Below are positions 45,501-57,684 of a DNA stretch of 64,000 nt, in pieces. A program made the translations under genes and the position numbers. This DNA is from Emydura subglobosa (taxonomy: Eukaryota; Chordata; Testudines; Chelidae). The notes beneath the pieces are model-generated. The model was not told the DNA's origin and did no database searches. It saw nothing but the letters and a program-made list of their open reading frames with translations. Position 1 is the stretch's first letter; each line of letters starts with the position of its first letter. The stretch covers positions 3,833,105 through 3,897,104 of the forward strand of contig ML679974.1 in assembly GCA_007922225.1 (NCBI GenBank), given 5' to 3'.

Positions 45501-46745
45501 TCTTTTCCAGTGATGCTAAATAGCAAAAGAAAATACTGTACACAGTGCCGGGCCAACCCAGAGCCATTTGCTCTCTAATCTTTCAAAAACATCTAAAGTT
45601 TTTCTTTTATGATGCAGTAGCAGATTGGACCTTGTAAAAAATGATTGCTTTCTGACATGAAGGAATATTTTGCAGAAACCTCAATCCTTCAGAGAGCTCC
45701 GCATGGGCAGACTCTGCATTCACATGGAACTTCACTGACGTCAACTCACACTTTCATTTTATTTGTACAGTGGTTACAACAAGGAGGACCTGATCCATGA
45801 TTGAGGTCCACAAACATTACTGCAATTCAAATAAACAACTCATTGCAGGCTGTAGGTTAATTACTCCCTGTACTTCATGATGTCTTCTTGAACCAGCTCT
45901 GAACAAGACCTAGAGTCATTGGCTGCCATCCCTCAACCACACTTCAATTTCTTGGCAGCCTCACATTCCCCACTTCTGTCACTCTTGTCACATTAGTGTA
46001 CTAACAAAAACAAAATCTCCACAAGTCACCAATCACTATTCTGATGCAATATTTCAGGTCAATTTCTTCAATGGACTTAATAGTCAATGACATTTTAAAT
46101 AACATTGACCCCCAGTGAAATAAAACCCTTTTGGACAAGAGTAAACATGTAAAGCAATTACCTTAATTACCTCAAAAATGCAATGTTGCAAGATTACATT
46201 CTTCCCTCTACCTTGTAAGCTTTTTTCTAACCTGCACATATACCTCCAGATATGGAAACTGCTTTAATTTGAAAACATTTGGTGCTTTTTAGACTGACAT
46301 TTAAATAAATACTGGTAATTGCTAGGGCTCTGATATGAAATGTGTAAGTGCTAAGAATGCAAATTTAGAAGCAAAGCAGTATTTTCTTTTATGTATTGTG
46401 GGCCCAATTCTGCAACTCCTTGTGCATCCAAACATACTCCTTTTTGAAGTGGACCTTACACGGTGATCAAAAAACTAATCAACTTAGCTTTGCTGATGCA
46501 AAAAGAAAGAACTCGCCCCTTTGTAGTGCATTGAGAACTCGTGCACAGATTCGCTGAACAAATGGGGATGGCAAACAGTGAGGCTGCTCAACTACTATCC
46601 CAGAGAAATACAGAAGAAAATTTGGAGGAATCCTAGCACGTTCCTATGACTTAGGAGATCAGTTGTGGAGAAGGAATTGCCAGGCTGTTCTTGAGACCTC
46701 AACACACTGCCATTTTCAATGGACAGTCTGTCCACAACAGATAGG
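39580..46745. other. Long unassigned AT-rich stretch
   Basis: Seven kilobases with no supported gene. Old repeat traces: SINE-like words at about 41400-41460 and 41650-41710, a fold-back-like sequence at 41494-41600, and a reversed SINE tail at 45270-45375. A pyrimidine-rich stretch at 44590-45220 with CT repeats (about 44726-44744) might be part of a reversed LTR, but I cannot show it. Conserved non-coding elements cannot be recognised without comparison. Confidence 0.35.
45270..45375 (-). mobile_element. SINE tail fragment, reversed
   Basis: The words agtgttgtacactgggtga and aataataaagtctctacctc follow the reversed tail pattern also seen at 34990 and 11830. Diverged. Confidence 0.4.
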
Positions 46746-46757
46746 CCTTACCTACAA

Positions 46758-47193
46758 CAGTGGTTCTCAAGCAGGGGTATGCATATCCCTGGGGGTATGC
46801 AGAGGTATTCCAGGGGGTACATCAATTCATCTAGATATTTGCCTCATTTTACAAAATACACAAAAATAAAAAGCATATATAAAAAGCACTAGTGCATTCA
46901 GTACAAACTAAAATTTCATACAGACAATACTTTTTATATTGTTCTATATCAATGTTTCTCAACCCGGGGGTTCTTGGGACAGGTTGGGGGTGTGGGCGGT
47001 CACAAGTGTACGGCCAGCATTAGGGGGTGGCAAGAGGGCAATTGCCTGGGGTCCCACACCACAGAGGGCCTCACAAAGCTAAGTTACATGCCCCAGGTGG
47101 CATGGCTTGGACTGAGGCCCAAGCCCTGCCACCCAGGGCTGAAATCAGACTCCTGAAAAGGATGCAATAGTCTGGAAAGGTTGAGAAGCACTG
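46758..47193 (+). mobile_element. hAT-type element carrying another insert
   Basis: Left end cagtggttctcaagcagggg; the reverse complement of the right end is cagtgcttctcaacctttcc, so the ends are inverted copies. Flanks 46750-46757 (acctacaa) and 47194-47201 (acctagag) agree at 6 of 8 bases, which suits a hAT target duplication. The left 190 bases and the last 50 (aatcagactcctgaaaaggatg and on) match one turtle hAT repeat that I recall. Between them, from about 46946 (caatgtttctcaacccgggg) to about 47143, lies GC-rich sequence of another hAT-like repeat. No transposase coding. Confidence 0.7.
46946..47143 (+). mobile_element. Inner hAT-like insert
   Basis: It starts with caatgtttctcaacccgggg, a hAT-like end of its own, and is more GC-rich than the host element. 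Its right end is not clear because host-element sequence resumes at about 47144. The inner repeat may be truncated. Confidence 0.5.
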
Positions 47194-47204
47194 ACCTAGA
47201 GGAC

Positions 47205-48865
47205 ATAAATCCTGCATTCTCTGATAATGTAGATCCAACTACGAGTGAGGTGTCCATGACTGACTATAGTGGGCAGATGGACATGGAAACCTGTGTGGAT
47301 GACAGACTGCCTGGATTCCTAGGAGTGGTTATTCAAATTATTTAACTTTCAGAAGGAAAGTTGTAATGATTAGTGTAGACAGAATCTCCTCTAGCAAATG
47401 GGGCTATATCCTTATCTTAGTGTTTATATATTATTATGTTGATCTGACCCGGTGGGTTAGCAAGAAGTTCAGTCCTCCATGTGTATATGCTGGAGTTGGT
47501 ACCTTCTGTGTCCCAATGAATCTCTGTGATTCTATAAGCGAGATTACAATACATATTTCTAGCTAAAATGAACCCTGCTATACATTGTGGGTGAAATCTT
47601 GGCCATATTGAAGTGAATGCCAAAGATCTCATTTACTTCTTTTTTTGCAGGATTGGGCTTGTACAGACTATGTATACACAAGTTCTCCCAATGCTGGTTA
47701 TTAGCATCCAATCTCTCTTATAGTCCATATAATGCTGCATGTAGGCAACATTCCATTTGTTTCTAAACATCTAAAAAGAACAGGCTATGCAACATGCAAG
47801 TAACAGAAATGGGACAAGCAAGTCATGAGTTGAATGCTGAGAAGTAAAGAATGAAGCAAGCTGATTGTGATATGAAATTATGTCTCATATCTCCATGCCA
47901 TTTAATTAATAGTTTATCTTGCTGCCCAAATCCACTATGTTCAACTTTAGACTGAATCAAAATAAACCATTCAGGAAAGATCATTGAAAGATAAAAAGTG
48001 AGTGGCATTGCTTCCCCTTGGACAGAAAATAGAGCCAAACCAACTAACAAAACCCTCATTGGTTCAGTTCCTCTCATGTTAATACAACACAAGCAAGCCA
48101 GGGGAAGAAAGGCAACACAACTACATGTGGAGTTACCTCTGTCTCCACTGTGCTGCCACAGACAAAAAGAACCCAGAACATTCATGCTCTAGTTGCTGAA
48201 GTAAATTGGAACCGCTTGGCACAGTCTTTGACTCCCACCTTCTGAGATCAGGGTAATACAGACAAAAAAATGATGTTCAATTTACTAAACAGAGTCATTT
48301 GATGAGCTTTCTGAAATGCAGGTAGAATTGGTGCCCAGTTGTCACCTTTCCCTCACTACTGCACAACAAAATATAAACTCATTTTTAAACTCTTTCAGGG
48401 GTATGCATCACAGATCACATATAGGAGCAGCAAGGAAAATGGCTCACAATCTCATTTCAAATGATAAACACTTGTTCTATTTATGATGTCCTCTGCCATG
48501 GTCCTGCATGGATTCACTGCCTTAGCGCTGTTTTAAAGTTATCAGTGAACAGTTTTAAAGTTAAGAAAATTGTGCTCTTGCTGATCAACTGTAAGCTATG
48601 TTTTTTAATGGCTACAAGATGAAAATTAATAAATGAAAAGGTTCATTCAATACAGTAAAGCTTGAGATAAGAAGCTAAGCAGAAGTGATTATACTTTATG
48701 GTTTTAGAAATAATCAGAAGACGTCTTAAAAAAATAAACGGCAAAATTTTAGGAAGGACAGAGGATGCCTTCCAAGGAATGATGCCAGCAGGACATAACA
48801 AAGATGCTAGTAGGACACCTCAGAACACCCATACTTACATACACCCACTGTTAAGCAGTCAACTT
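47205..48865. other. Unassigned DNA
   Basis: No supported gene or repeat. Frames of up to 120 codons (47823-48185) show no domain features. Confidence 0.4.
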
Positions 48866-48870
48866 TTTTA

Positions 48871-48976
48871 GACCCTGATTCAGGAAAGCACATAAGTCCA
48901 TTCATATTCAGAAAATCACCCAAGCACATGTTTATATGTTTAACTAAACAGGGAGGCTTTCTGAAGCGGGACCTTA
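48871..48976. repeat. Fold-back repeat of the cttaagcac family (diverged)
   Basis: The left arm gaccctgattcaggaaagca and right arm gctttctgaagcgggacc are inverted copies. Less well kept than the copy at 36311. Confidence 0.6.
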
Positions 48977-48979
48977 CAC

Positions 48980-49917
48980 TATAATATGTACCAGCAGTAT
49001 CATTTTCATGTGAAGATCTAAGAATGATGTAAAATATTTGAGGATCCTATATCTGATTTATAGATGTTTTCATACTTTTCCATACCAGGAAAACAGTTTA
49101 AATTAAATTGTCTTGCTATAGCAACAGAAATTTCTGTCTTTTATGTCAAGGCTACTGTGGTAAAGCAGCTTAAAAGAGGTGTATTAGAGGTAGATCTGAT
49201 CATTCAAAGGTTTAATTTCTGTGGTGGGTGCCTGGCTTATGTTTACTATATTATTTCATTATATTGTATTAATTTCAAGTCCAGGCACTCTTGGAAACAG
49301 ATTGAAACACAGCTTTTGGGAGACCAGAAAACAGGAGATTTATGTTATTCAATACAGAATGTACTGCAATAAGAAACATATTTGTGTGTCAAGATCTGCC
49401 TAGCAGATAGCAGATCATAATTTGGCAGTCTTACATGTCTGAAAAAATGTTCAGTTACTGAAATCCACCTCATTGTATCCACAACATCTATGAGATTTTG
49501 GGCCAAAGCACCAGAAATCAGCCTGAAATATGGATGGAAGTACATCACTGACTCATGCTGATAGTCTCATACGTTTGGCTTCTATTCAGAGAAGTTAGGT
49601 GGTCATAAAGAGAAAGCAATGCAGTGAGAAATGTTCTGAAAATCAAATCCATTAACAGGAAAATGGCTCCTACATTAGAATTTTTTTCTAGAATTGTCTT
49701 CAGGAAATGGCCAGTGGTGCATCCAAATATTAAAATTTCAAGTTTCTAGCTTATTCAAAACAGCTCGATTATATTCAACTAAATCTAATGTATAAAACTC
49801 TAAACTTTGCCCCATTGGCAGGAGTTTGCCCACATGAAGTGCCAGTTTTAGGATTTGAGACTAAGGGTAAATTTTCAGAAGTGTTTAAGTTCCATTTTGA
49901 AAAGTGACGTAAGTGCC
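48980..49917. other. Unassigned DNA
   Basis: No gene or known repeat seen. Confidence 0.4.
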
Positions 49918-49920
49918 TAA

Positions 49921-50215
49921 GCCCTGGTCTACACTTACCTGGAGATTTGGCAGCAGTCGATAGGAGTTACACAAGCTACGCAGAGTAGCTTGTGTAACTC
50001 CCGTTGACTGCCGTGCTTCCCTTCTGCGTGCCGTTTTCACTGCACTGTGCCGATGGGAACCGCGTTCCCGTCGACGCAGCACTACACCACTTGAAGGGGT
50101 GGTTTACTAGTGTCGACTTCCTGATCGATTGAGCGGGTCTACACTGACCGTTCAATCAATCCAGAAAGATCGATCTGATGGTAGTGACTTTGCCGCCATC
50201 AGTATAGACATACCC
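49921..50215 (+). mobile_element. PIF/Harbinger-type MITE, 295 bp
   Basis: The left end gccctggtctacact and the reverse complement of the right end, gggtatgtctatact, form an imperfect terminal repeat. TAA is present on both sides (49918-49920 and 50216-50218), the 3-base target duplication of PIF/Harbinger transposons. A perfect 17-bp hairpin lies at 49963-50001 (ggagttacacaagctac, loop gcaga). The same family occurs at 57384-57678 (same strand, same length) and, partly, at 10620-10850. Non-coding. Confidence 0.8.
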
Positions 50216-50219
50216 TAAG

Positions 50220-52010
50220 AACCTAAATCTCAATAGTCACATCTGAAAATGGGACTTAGGTATCTTAGTCAGTGAAACCCAGATTTTTAAAGGAAGTTAG
50301 ATACCTAATAAATCTTAAAAAATCTGACCCTTAGGCACTTGTGAAAATTTTATTTTAAGTCTTTAAAAGCACACAGTAATAAAAGCAGTGTGCAAATGGC
50401 AATATTTTATATTGCAGGAGCTTCAAGTTACTTTGCAATCATGAAATCTGTTGGGGTTTTTTTGTCTTTAATGAGGTTCAATTTTCTTTTTTATTTAAAA
50501 ACATCTTAAGACATTTTCTACCAAGGATCAATCTTTTGAGGTTAGTAACTATGATATTTCTTAAAAAAATCTTGCTTACTGGATTTTTAAGTAGAACAAA
50601 ACTTGGGTATTGAATTTATTAGAGATTTAAAAATTGTTCTTGATAGTTGGAACATTGATTGTACTGTAATTATGCAACAGATCTCATCTGCAGTATCATA
50701 TCTGATTTATTTTTTCTCTCACCCAGATATTGTAAAATTCATTCACTTGTTTCAGTTGTTCTATGTATATTCCTTTGTATTTTTGGTGGTATTATTTTTT
50801 TTTTTTATAAAAGGATAATTTTTTTTTAAATGAGTGAATGATTGAGTCCACGTTTTTACCAGGCTTCTCAAATTACATATACACAAACTCCCTTTGGGAA
50901 AATTGTATTGCAGCAAAACTACACAGTTGGGACCTCACATTAGAAACCATGAGTTCAGTGGCGATCTACAAAGGGGTACCCTTGTGTGCACGCACACCCA
51001 CTCCAGTGAAATCACTGCAGGATTTTGGATTCACACCTCAATTTGCAGGATTGCGTTTCCCTTGCATAGTCTGGGGAAGTTAAAATTCTGCAACCTTAAT
51101 AGTTTACTTAAAAAAAAAAAATCCAAAATTGGAACATAATCTACAATTCTCCTTCAATAACCTCTCTTGTTGCTCTACAGTTTGCTTTTTAAGCCAAGCA
51201 GTGCCATTGGCAATCATTAATTACAAAGAGGAAAGAAAATATTATAATGCACTTGGATCATCTTCATCATTGTGGCTTTCTGAAAGGTGTGTTTGCTCAC
51301 AGAAAAGCATTACAGACAGGAATAGCAATAGCCAACATATGAAACCATTACTTCTGGGCACCACTTAAATTACAGTGGGAAATCTTATCTGAACTGGTGT
51401 GAATGTGATGTGTGTAAGAAGTAGAAAGGAAACAGTAATCTAACTTATTTTCCTCCATCTTGCTAGCCAGCAAAACTTCTTTTGTTCCTTCTTTGCAAGT
51501 GGGCACTGACTCAAACCCTCCCCTCTCTTAAGCAGAAGCTTTTGAACAACAGTGCTTTACTGAAGGACTCAACAACTATCCAGTGTTGCCATCAAAAGAA
51601 ACAGCAGAACTGGAAACAACACTGCATAAAATGATCTATTTCCTATCAGTTCCAGGGGCTCTCTAAAGTAAGGAAGCCAGAAGCAAAGATGCCTAAAAAT
51701 GGTTAACAATAGATGTGTATTGATTGATGGTCGTAGGAAGTAGGGGGACTAATTTAAAATAGGTGTGTAGTTGGCAAAAGTGTGTGTCTCATTGACAGAC
51801 AGACACTGTGTTATGATTCCAGGCTGAGTTATGACAGGTGAGCTCTCAAACCATATTGATTTCCTTTCTGATAAGAGAAGAATGAGAGTCAGCAGGTGAT
51901 GTGACAACCTCAGTAAGTCAAAGAGTATGAGGTAGGACAGAGCACTGGGTTTATATTAGTTTTTGCTGTTTGATTATTTCATTAAGTAGTTCACTTCTAA
52001 AGAAGAGAAA
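50220..52010. other. Unassigned AT-rich DNA
   Basis: No supported gene. Runs of T near 50788-50799 and of A near 51108-51121. Nothing else seen. Confidence 0.4.
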
Positions 52011-52014
52011 GCCT

Positions 52015-52215
52015 GGTTAAGAGATTACAACATGGCACTGGTGATCAGGAGCCTTATGTTCCTTTCCTAACACTGCCAGTGCCTTTCTGTGACGTCTTGT
52101 GAAAGTCACACTGTGCCTCAGTTTCTCTAGCTGTAAAGTGGGAATGTAACCTTTCTGTCAGGTGTTAAACACTGTAAAAATGGCTAGGTTCTATATGAGA
52201 TTTGATATAAAAATA
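52015..52215 (+). mobile_element. CORE-SINE (MIR-like)
   Basis: From ggttaagagattacaacatg (head) through cctttcctaacactgccagt, gtgcctcagtttctctagct and gtaaagtgggaatgtaacct. Order and spacing are those of a MIR-like SINE on the + strand. Diverged copy. Confidence 0.65.
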
Positions 52216-52219
52216 CAAT

Positions 52220-55205
52220 TAAATAGAAATCCTAAAGTGTACCTGAGGTCTGGCAGTCTCCACTGTCTCTTCTATTAATCATTAGCTGGCCTTCTCGGGA
52301 CCCAAAACTCTCCTGCAAAGCAAATCCCCCATCTACTCTTTACTTAAGCATTGTGAACACTAATGGTTATAAAATGTTCCAAGATGCTTGCATGACAGGT
52401 GGTATATATATAAGGCCAGTCTGACTACCTCTAAATTAACTGATGTTTCTCTGTGGACTTCACTGAGAACTAGATCAGGGTCTGTGTGCAAAGTATTGTT
52501 CAAGTACTATGAACTGTGCCATTCACACAGTTTCTGAGTTCTAAAGTTCAGCCACATGATCTTCTAACAAACAAACAGCAAGCTGATCACGTTGAAAAGC
52601 TTAACAGCAAAATGTTCCCTAATCCTTCACCAGCACATGTACAGATACACTCTCAGAACCCTATAGGACAAAGCCTTGGCTTAATTTTGTTTTTTAACCA
52701 ATAAGCAGTGTACAGTATGTTTGCTGCCACTTTGATGGACTAAAGGGCCAAAAAAATCTGGGAACAAGGGCAGTGCATTTCACAGAGGCTGAAAGTGTAT
52801 CACCTCCTTCTGACATGAGCAGCCCAAACCTCTAAGGGAGCTGCATGCTCCTCTCACAATAAGAATGGGGAGCTCCCTTCTTTTTCTTGCAATGTACAGA
52901 GGAAGTGAGGTTTGCTGGTTTCCCAGCCCTGTGAACATGATGTGTTGGGTAAATGTGTCATAAGCATGGGCTGATGTTCACAAACACATAAAATTCAAAT
53001 CCATGTTTCAGTCTGAACGGGTCTGAGATTCAGTGCAAATATTTCAAGCAGTACTATCATGAAATCCCACTCATGTTCTGGTTCCCATGCTGCTGTGTAA
53101 AAATTTGCCATGGTTAAAGCATTAAATAATTATTTGTTTTTTTGAATCTCTTAAAATAACACTTGTGAAACAACCTGAACATTTTGACAATACTTAATCA
53201 TGTTTCTTACTTGAACCCTTTTCTCCTGATATTTTCTAATAAAGAGGGACATTGTAATGATATTGGCCAGATCTTAGCAAAGTTCCCTCAAGCAGAAACA
53301 TGAGCAAGAAAATCAGCTTAATGCATGGACAAGATCCTGAAGAGTCCCTATGGAAGTTTCCATCGTAGACCGAATTCCAACTTTTTTTTTTAATTCACCT
53401 TGCTAAATAAATGTCCTACAAATGTTAGAATCGTCTCCGAAATAAAAGGGCCACTGTGACAATAATATGGAGCCAATTAGTCTCCAACTTCTGTTTAAAA
53501 TAGTTTGAGGAGAAAGAGGTCGAGGAAGACAGACTTTAAAGGTAGTAATTACAAATTTACCACATTAAATAAAGACAGAAAAGATGTCTGTTTGACAGAA
53601 ATAAAGCATCATATCAAAAAGAGAGATCCATATTGTGGCACAAGCTTACAATAAATGTTTTATCATATTAGCCCTTCAAATTTCTACAAACCTGCAGTGA
53701 TCTGCATGTCTTAATACTACATTTAACTCACAGACATTGACATTGTCACTGTCCACTAATTAAGGGGTGAATATAATAAATACAGGAACCATTTTTCTTC
53801 TTTTGCACATTTTGATCTTTTTTAACTGCTTCCTGAAATATTGTTTAAAATACTCAGCTTTGGTAACAGCATTTAATGGATCCATTGAATGATTATACTG
53901 GTCATGTTTATTAGCACACTACATTTGAAATGGAAGCAAAGGATTGCAAATACTCCCTTTCTGCAGATGAATAAATCCCTTTGCAGTCCTCTGAAAAGAA
54001 AGTTCATTCAAACTTTATTTGATTTGAACTGGGGTTCAATAAGGTACCACAGAATATGTAGACTTAGCAAGAGGAATCTTAAAAAGGAATTAGGAAGCGG
54101 AATTACATTTGCTCTGTCTAAAACTTAGTTTGATGTACCTGACAGCTGGGCATTCTCAGCTAAAGGACTGCGCCCCCAAGGGAACTCCTGGCTCCTAATT
54201 GTCATCAAAGCCTGAGTTTGGCAAGTTGCAAAATATACACCAGAGTTTAGTTGACCATTAGTTTGGTATTCTATTATGTTAGTCTTATTTGGTTTGATGT
54301 TTTAACATGGGTTAGTTTTTATGAAAGGTGGCAGTTTTTTTGAGATCCCTTTGCTTTTAATTATTGTACAGCACCCACTGTAAATACTTCTCTTATTGGC
54401 ACAATATAAGACAATAAACAAGAAAGTAAGTAAGTAAGTATTTATATAATGTTCTCAGAGGCATGCAAGTCCGGATACGGTACGTGTTCTCTCTCATTTC
54501 ATGTAGTTAATGTTTTCACTTAAAAAACTTTGTAGATAAGCCATGTTATGGCCCCTGACTGTACAGCACAGTGCATGACTAAACCCACGGCAACCTAGGA
54601 GGTCACAATTATCACTATGCTGTACATCCCAGCCATTCAGAACTGCATGGGGGCAGTGAAGAAAGAACTGATATCTTGCTGCTCCAAAAGCACAGGACCA
54701 CAACACCTGAGCTAAATCACCCTCGGCTATTCTTAGCATTATAGGGCCAATAACACTTAAGTAATTCTAAATTCATCCAATGGAGCGTAGTGTTACATAC
54801 ATATGAGCCAGTTTATCATTATACTGTACAATTGGTGAAGGAACTTTCAAAGTTATATTACAAACTACTCTTCTTTGAACTGAGATTATTGGGCCTGGTG
54901 TATGCAGAGGCAACTCCACTGAAATCAGATATAATTCTGGTCTATGGCTTTTCATGAATACAACATACAAAAGTCATTATGCTTGTCAGGTTACATATTA
55001 TCTAGATTGGTTTTTAAAAGAGTTGGATCAAATATGCTTCACGTTGATGTTTTACTGAATGGTAAAAAAAAAAAAAAGTGTGCATACAATAGTAACTTCT
55101 TTGAAAGGCTCTCACACATACAGGCTCTCAGACAGCAATTCCAGGCCCCAGAGCAGAACAGTCAAGAAAGAGATAGCTGAGATCTGAGTGGGCTTCTGCC
55201 GGAAG
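52220..55205. other. Unassigned AT-rich DNA
   Basis: No gene supported. A short AAGT tandem (54424-54441) and an A run (about 55064-55077) are present. Confidence 0.4.
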
Positions 55206-55210
55206 TTTTT

Positions 55211-55386
55211 ACTTATTTATTATGTGCCATGCAGGTTCCCAGGCAGCTGATGAGGCAGTATCTGCTACCCAGCTTCCTGGGTTCCTTGGACTCCCCAAGA
55301 AGATTAGTGATGTACCCGGGAAGCTGAGTAGCAGATACTGCTTCCTCAGCCACCCAGGAATCTGCATGGTGCATAATAAATAAGCT
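55211..55386. repeat. Inverted repeat with 71-bp arms
   Basis: Arm 1 is 55211-55281 and arm 2 is 55315-55386, separated by 33 bases. I count 59 of 71 bases paired in reverse complement (about 83 percent), with the longest block agcagatactg/cagtatctgct. Transcribed or single-stranded, it could fold into a long hairpin. It could be a fold-back transposon or an inverted duplication. Beyond the arms I find no target duplication. Confidence 0.8.
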
Positions 55387-55737
55387 TGGCTCAGGGGAGG
55401 GGCAGAAAGTGCAAGTGGCGGGGGTCTCAGGGGAAGAGGTGTGTATGGAGAAGAGGACACCTATCTATTCCATCTGCCCAGGACTTTTTAAATCATCAGG
55501 CCCCTGGGCAATTTACCCGTTTGCCCTCCTCCACTCCCTTACCCGCAACCATCAGCTGGCCTGCACACACAGTATATTTTAGTCTGCAGAAGGATTCTAC
55601 AACTTGTCTCAGTGTATATTTATGTTTAAAACTTGACTTGCAGTGGTGAGAGGATTACAGTTAACTAAACTCTTAGGAAGGCTAATATTCTGTTGTAATG
55701 CAGGATGGATCTCATGCATGAGTGTATGCGTACACAT

Positions 55738-55754
55738 ACACACACACACACACA
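55738..55754. repeat. (CA)n microsatellite, short
   Basis: A pure ACACAC run of about 17 bases. Confidence 0.9.
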
Positions 55755-55869
55755 AAATGAACCAGAGCTGGAAATAATAGTTTAACTGAAGCTTGTAACT
55801 TCTTATTGGGAAAACTACAGTATTTAGCAGTGACCGACTGGGACTAAAAATCATCCCTGGCATTTAAAG

Positions 55870-56235
55870 CACATCAACCAGGGTGCCGCTGGGCCCACGT
55901 GATGGGAGTGGGGCGGGGGGAAGAGATGGGACCGGGAGTGGGAGCGGAGCGGGTGCTGCGCTCTGGCCAGGGCACCGCTTCTGGACCATGCAGTGGGACT
56001 TGGGAGAAGGGTGGGGCCGGGAAAGGGAGCAGCCACTGTGCTCTGGCCAGGGAGCCAGTGGGTTCATGTGGTGGGAGAGAGGCAGGGGGAAGGGGCAAGG
56101 CCGAGAGGAGGGACCTGCTGCTGCGCTCAGCCAGGCACAGCTGACGGGCTTGATAAAAGGCTTCCATGGTGGGCCAACCGGCCCACCAGACCTTGAGTGC
56201 ACCAGCCCCTCTGGCATTTGCCAGAATTGCCAGAT
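55870..56235 (+). repeat. GC-rich minisatellite, period about 80 bp
   Basis: ctctggccagggcacc (55961) recurs as ctctggccagggagcc (56041) and, weaker, as gctcagccaggc (about 56126), so the period is 80 to 85 bases with three copies. The + strand is G-rich (gggcggggggaag, ggtggggccggg). Flanking sequence (ggcatttaaagcacatcaac and caccagcccctctggcattt) probably belongs to the same repeat family. Open frames over it are GC-rich chance. Confidence 0.65.
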
Positions 56236-56279
56236 GGCCAGTCTGCCCGTGGTATTTAGCTTTACCTGGTTTTGAACAA

Positions 56280-57380
56280 ATATGAAGGCCTGCAGTTCAA
56301 TTCTGCAGTCCTTACACAGGACGAACTCCTAAAGACTTTGAAGGGCTCAAGTGTGTACCACTGAGCCTTATTCTGCTCTCATTTACACTGGTATGAATCA
56401 TAACTGATTCCACTGCAGGCAGCAGGGTTACACACTCATGTCAAACTTGTGAGAGATCTGAATCAGAACCATCATTTTTAGTTCAAAACTTTTAAAAGAA
56501 AGTCACTGCCACTTCTGTACTTAAAGCCATATGTGGCTTCTTTCTGACTGATTCTGCAGTTTAACCGTCACACAGACAACATGGCAGCAAACTAGAAGCT
56601 GCTAGTCTTATTGGAGCACTGTAAGTTGTTACAATTAAATCAGTGTTAGAGATAAGAATTGCAATTATAAGTGCATATGCAGGAAATATGCCATCCCAGT
56701 CATAATAAAGATGATCCATCCCATTTGTGACTACCCAGCACCTGGGAATGAGCCATGTGTGTGTTCTTCAGATGATCAGCAAATGTGATGTTATCTAAAT
56801 AGTTTCATTAATAAAAAGTCACTTTTTTCAGGATTGCTGTTCAGTGCCCAAATTCTTTCATTTGCAGCTCTCACAACAAATTGGTTATTAAATTACCCAC
56901 CAACCCTCCTTGTGCTTCACTGGGGATGAATTTCTGTCGAACTATTTAACATGCCCTTACATGAGAAGATTTATTCTTCAGCAAAGACTAGGAGAGAGAG
57001 AATGTGTAACAGTCTGGCACTGAGTATACAGCAAAACCAATAAGCTTGCTTTAATTGCAGTTTGGATACAGAACACATCTGGTGAGCCAGGCCCAGATGT
57101 AATATCTTTTTTATCTATACTTTTGTTTTTTGCTTTCTTAGGCATTTTTGACAGTATGTGCAACCCCTCACCCCTCCTCCCGATGTTTTTCTTAAAATAG
57201 CAGGGTTTCCTTTTCATTGGAAGTGTTATTTAATACTGAAAAATAGGTATTTCTATGCTAAATTATTTGAAAGTGACATTGAAAACAGGCACAGCATATA
57301 AATAATAGATCGGGAGATAATATCAGCCATGTGCAAAATTAGTGCTTTGTGCACCTAAAAGTGTGGGAAAGGATGAACAC
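56280..57380. other. Unassigned DNA
   Basis: No gene. A diverged fold-back-like piece may lie at 56368-56470 (attctgctctcatttacact and on). Nothing else seen. Confidence 0.35.
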
Positions 57381-57383
57381 TAA

Positions 57384-57678
57384 GACCTGGTCTACACTTA
57401 GCTGGAGATTTGGCGGCAGTCGACAGGAGTTACGCAAACTACGCAGAGTAGCTTGCGTAACTCACATTGACTGCTGTGCTTCCCTTCTGCGCGCTGTCTA
57501 CACTGTGCTGTGCCGATGGGAACAGCGTTCCTGTCGACGCAGCGCTATGTTACTTGAGGGGGTGGTTTACCAGCGTCAATTTCCTGATCGATTGAGCGGC
57601 TCTGCACTGACCACTCAATCGATCCAGAAAGATCGATCTGGTGGCGGCGAATTTGCCGCCGTCAGTATAGACATGGCC
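57384..57678 (+). mobile_element. PIF/Harbinger-type MITE, 295 bp
   Basis: Same family, strand and length as 49921-50215. Left end gacctggtctacact; right end agtatagacatggcc. Flanks TAA (57381-57383) and TGA (57679-57681) are a decayed 3-base duplication. The hairpin is kept with changes (acgcaaactac, loop gcaga, gtagcttgcgt). The open frame at 57349-57681 spans the element and is not a gene. Confidence 0.8.
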
Positions 57679-57684
57679 TGAGGA

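Noticed and set aside
55864..56275. Overlapping frames of 97 to 130 codons on both strands
   Set aside because: All come from the G-rich minisatellite, where stop codons are rare.
57349..57681. Open frame of 110 codons (+)
   Set aside because: It spans the 295-bp Harbinger MITE; the sister copy at 49921 does not keep the frame.
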